From: an uncultured Treponema sp.
GTDB taxonomy: Bacteria; Spirochaetota; Spirochaetia; Treponematales; Treponemataceae
Reading direction: 5' to 3'
Assembly (NCBI GenBank): GCA_946538875.1
Contig: CAMNHD010000114.1
Coordinates: 1 to 5,867, forward strand
DNA length: 5,867 nucleotides
Both the position numbers and the translations under genes were made by a program. Positions 5,236-5,867 of this stretch are shown here, piece by piece (within the stretch, counting starts at the first letter, position 1; every line of letters starts with the position of its first letter). The notes beneath the pieces are model-generated. The model did no database searches. It had not been told where the DNA came from and saw only the letters and a program-made list of their open reading frames with translations.

Positions 5236-5867
5236 ATTCCAGTGTATAAGTTGCGCCGTACTGAACGGCTTCAACCTGAGTATAGCCGTTTTTCTTGAGT
5301 TGTTCAATGAAGAAGGCCTGGGCGTCTTTTTCACCGTGGACCAGGAAAATCTTTTTGAGACGGCTTGTGTCCAGTGAGTTCAGCCAGTCGATGCTTTCCT
5401 TGTAGTCGGCATGTGCGGAGAAGGCGTTTATCTTTTCCACCTCGGCTTTTACCTGGTACCAGTCGCCCAGAATCTGGACTTCCTTGTTTCCGTCAAGAAT
5501 CTTGCGTCCCAAAGTATTTTCAGACATGTATCCGACAATCAGTACGATGTTCTGTGGGTCTGAGATGGAGTTTGCAAGGTGGTACAGGACACGTCCCGCT
5601 TCACACATTCCGTCGGCACTGAGAATAATCATAGGGCCGTCCTTTTTGTTCAGGGCCTTGGATTCGTCGACACTGCTCACAAAGGTAAGGTCATTGAAAC
5701 CGAATGGGTTCTTGTGGTGCTGAAGGAATTCCTCGGTGGTCTCCTCGTCATAGCATTCAGGATGAAGCTGGAAGATGCCGGTTGCGTTCACAGCCATCGG
5801 ACTGTCCACGTAGATTGGAATGTGTGGAATGCGCTTCTGGTTCATAAGGAGATGCAGATAGTATACG
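5234..5867 (-). CDS. Beta-CASP metallo-beta-lactamase-fold ribonuclease, C-terminal part, 5' end outside window
   Basis: Partial gene: the frame stays open to the window edge (bases up to 5866), and the codons before Met 5845 read VYYLHLL, which continues the family pattern. About 210 C-terminal residues are present. The metallo-beta-lactamase core with the HxHxDH site lies upstream, outside the window. What is visible, numbered from Met 5845, is the later beta-CASP region (IPIYVDSPMAV, 9-19; SADGMCEAGRVLYHL, 76-90; VGYMSENTLGRKIL, 104-117) and the RMMBL tail with motif B His145 in FSAHADY and motif C His170 in LVHGEKD. His at motif C, not Val, marks the RNA-acting branch (CPSF73/RNase J-like) in known families. 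It ends soon after RMMBL, so it lacks the long RNase J C-terminal domain and resembles the YSH1-type bacterial proteins. It is probably an RNA-processing endo- or exonuclease. slyX follows 8 bases later in the same operon. Confidence 0.9.
   Translation of the reverse strand, partial: VYYLHLLMNQKRIPHIPIYVDSPMAVNATGIFQLHPECYDEETTEEFLQHHKNPFGFNDLTFVSSVDESKALNKKDGPMIILSADGMCEAGRVLYHLANSISDPQNIVLIVGYMSENTLGRKILDGNKEVQILGDWYQVKAEVEKINAFSAHADYKESIDWLNSLDTSRLKKIFLVHGEKDAQAFFIEQLKKNGYTQVEAVQYGATYTLE

Noticed and set aside
1..5867. Mobile element, phage, defence system, CRISPR or toxin-antitoxin content
   Set aside because: No transposase, integrase, direct-repeat array, nuclease-immunity pair or terminal repeat was seen; the genes read as core or envelope functions of similar base composition.

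Overview
The window looks like ordinary chromosomal DNA from a bacterium with a double-membrane envelope. A host-associated Treponema-like spirochaete is my best guess. The reasons are the moderate GC content, the set of secreted and lipid-anchored proteins, an M30-type protease next to an M29 aminopeptidase, and SlyX. This taxonomic call comes from gene content and style, not from a diagnostic marker. I see no rRNA, tRNA, CRISPR array, insertion sequence or phage gene.

Layout. (1) Positions 2-2710, plus strand: the 3' part of an M30 (hyicolysin-like) zinc protease whose HEFQH motif lies only 32 bases into the window; then an M29 (COG2309-type) metallo-aminopeptidase 12 bases downstream, carrying an unusual insertion with four Ser-Gly-Gln repeats; then a small exported protein of unknown function with a good Shine-Dalgarno site and a short stem-loop ahead of it. 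(2) Positions 2700-3581, minus strand: a stand-alone ABC ATPase with a non-canonical signature motif, overlapping the end of the previous gene by 11 bases tail to tail. (3) An 85-base divergent intergenic region at 3582-3666. (4) Positions 3667-4994, plus strand: an exported NlpC/P60 peptidoglycan hydrolase followed closely by a lipoprotein of unknown function. (5) Positions 5013 to the window end, minus strand: the C-terminal part of a beta-CASP metallo-beta-lactamase-fold nuclease followed 8 bases later by slyX, clearly one transcription unit.

Working together: the plus-strand genes are mostly envelope or peptide-degradation functions (a protease, an aminopeptidase, a cell-wall hydrolase, a lipoprotein, an exported protein). 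The right-hand minus-strand pair joins a probable RNA-processing nuclease with a short coiled-coil protein. The genes are packed tightly, with gaps of 8-85 bases, and two convergent junctions lack any obvious terminator. There is no gene-free stretch over 300 bases. I do not see a clearly new system. The most interesting points are the M29 insertion, the nuclease-slyX coupling, the orphan ABC ATPase and the two secreted proteins of unknown function.
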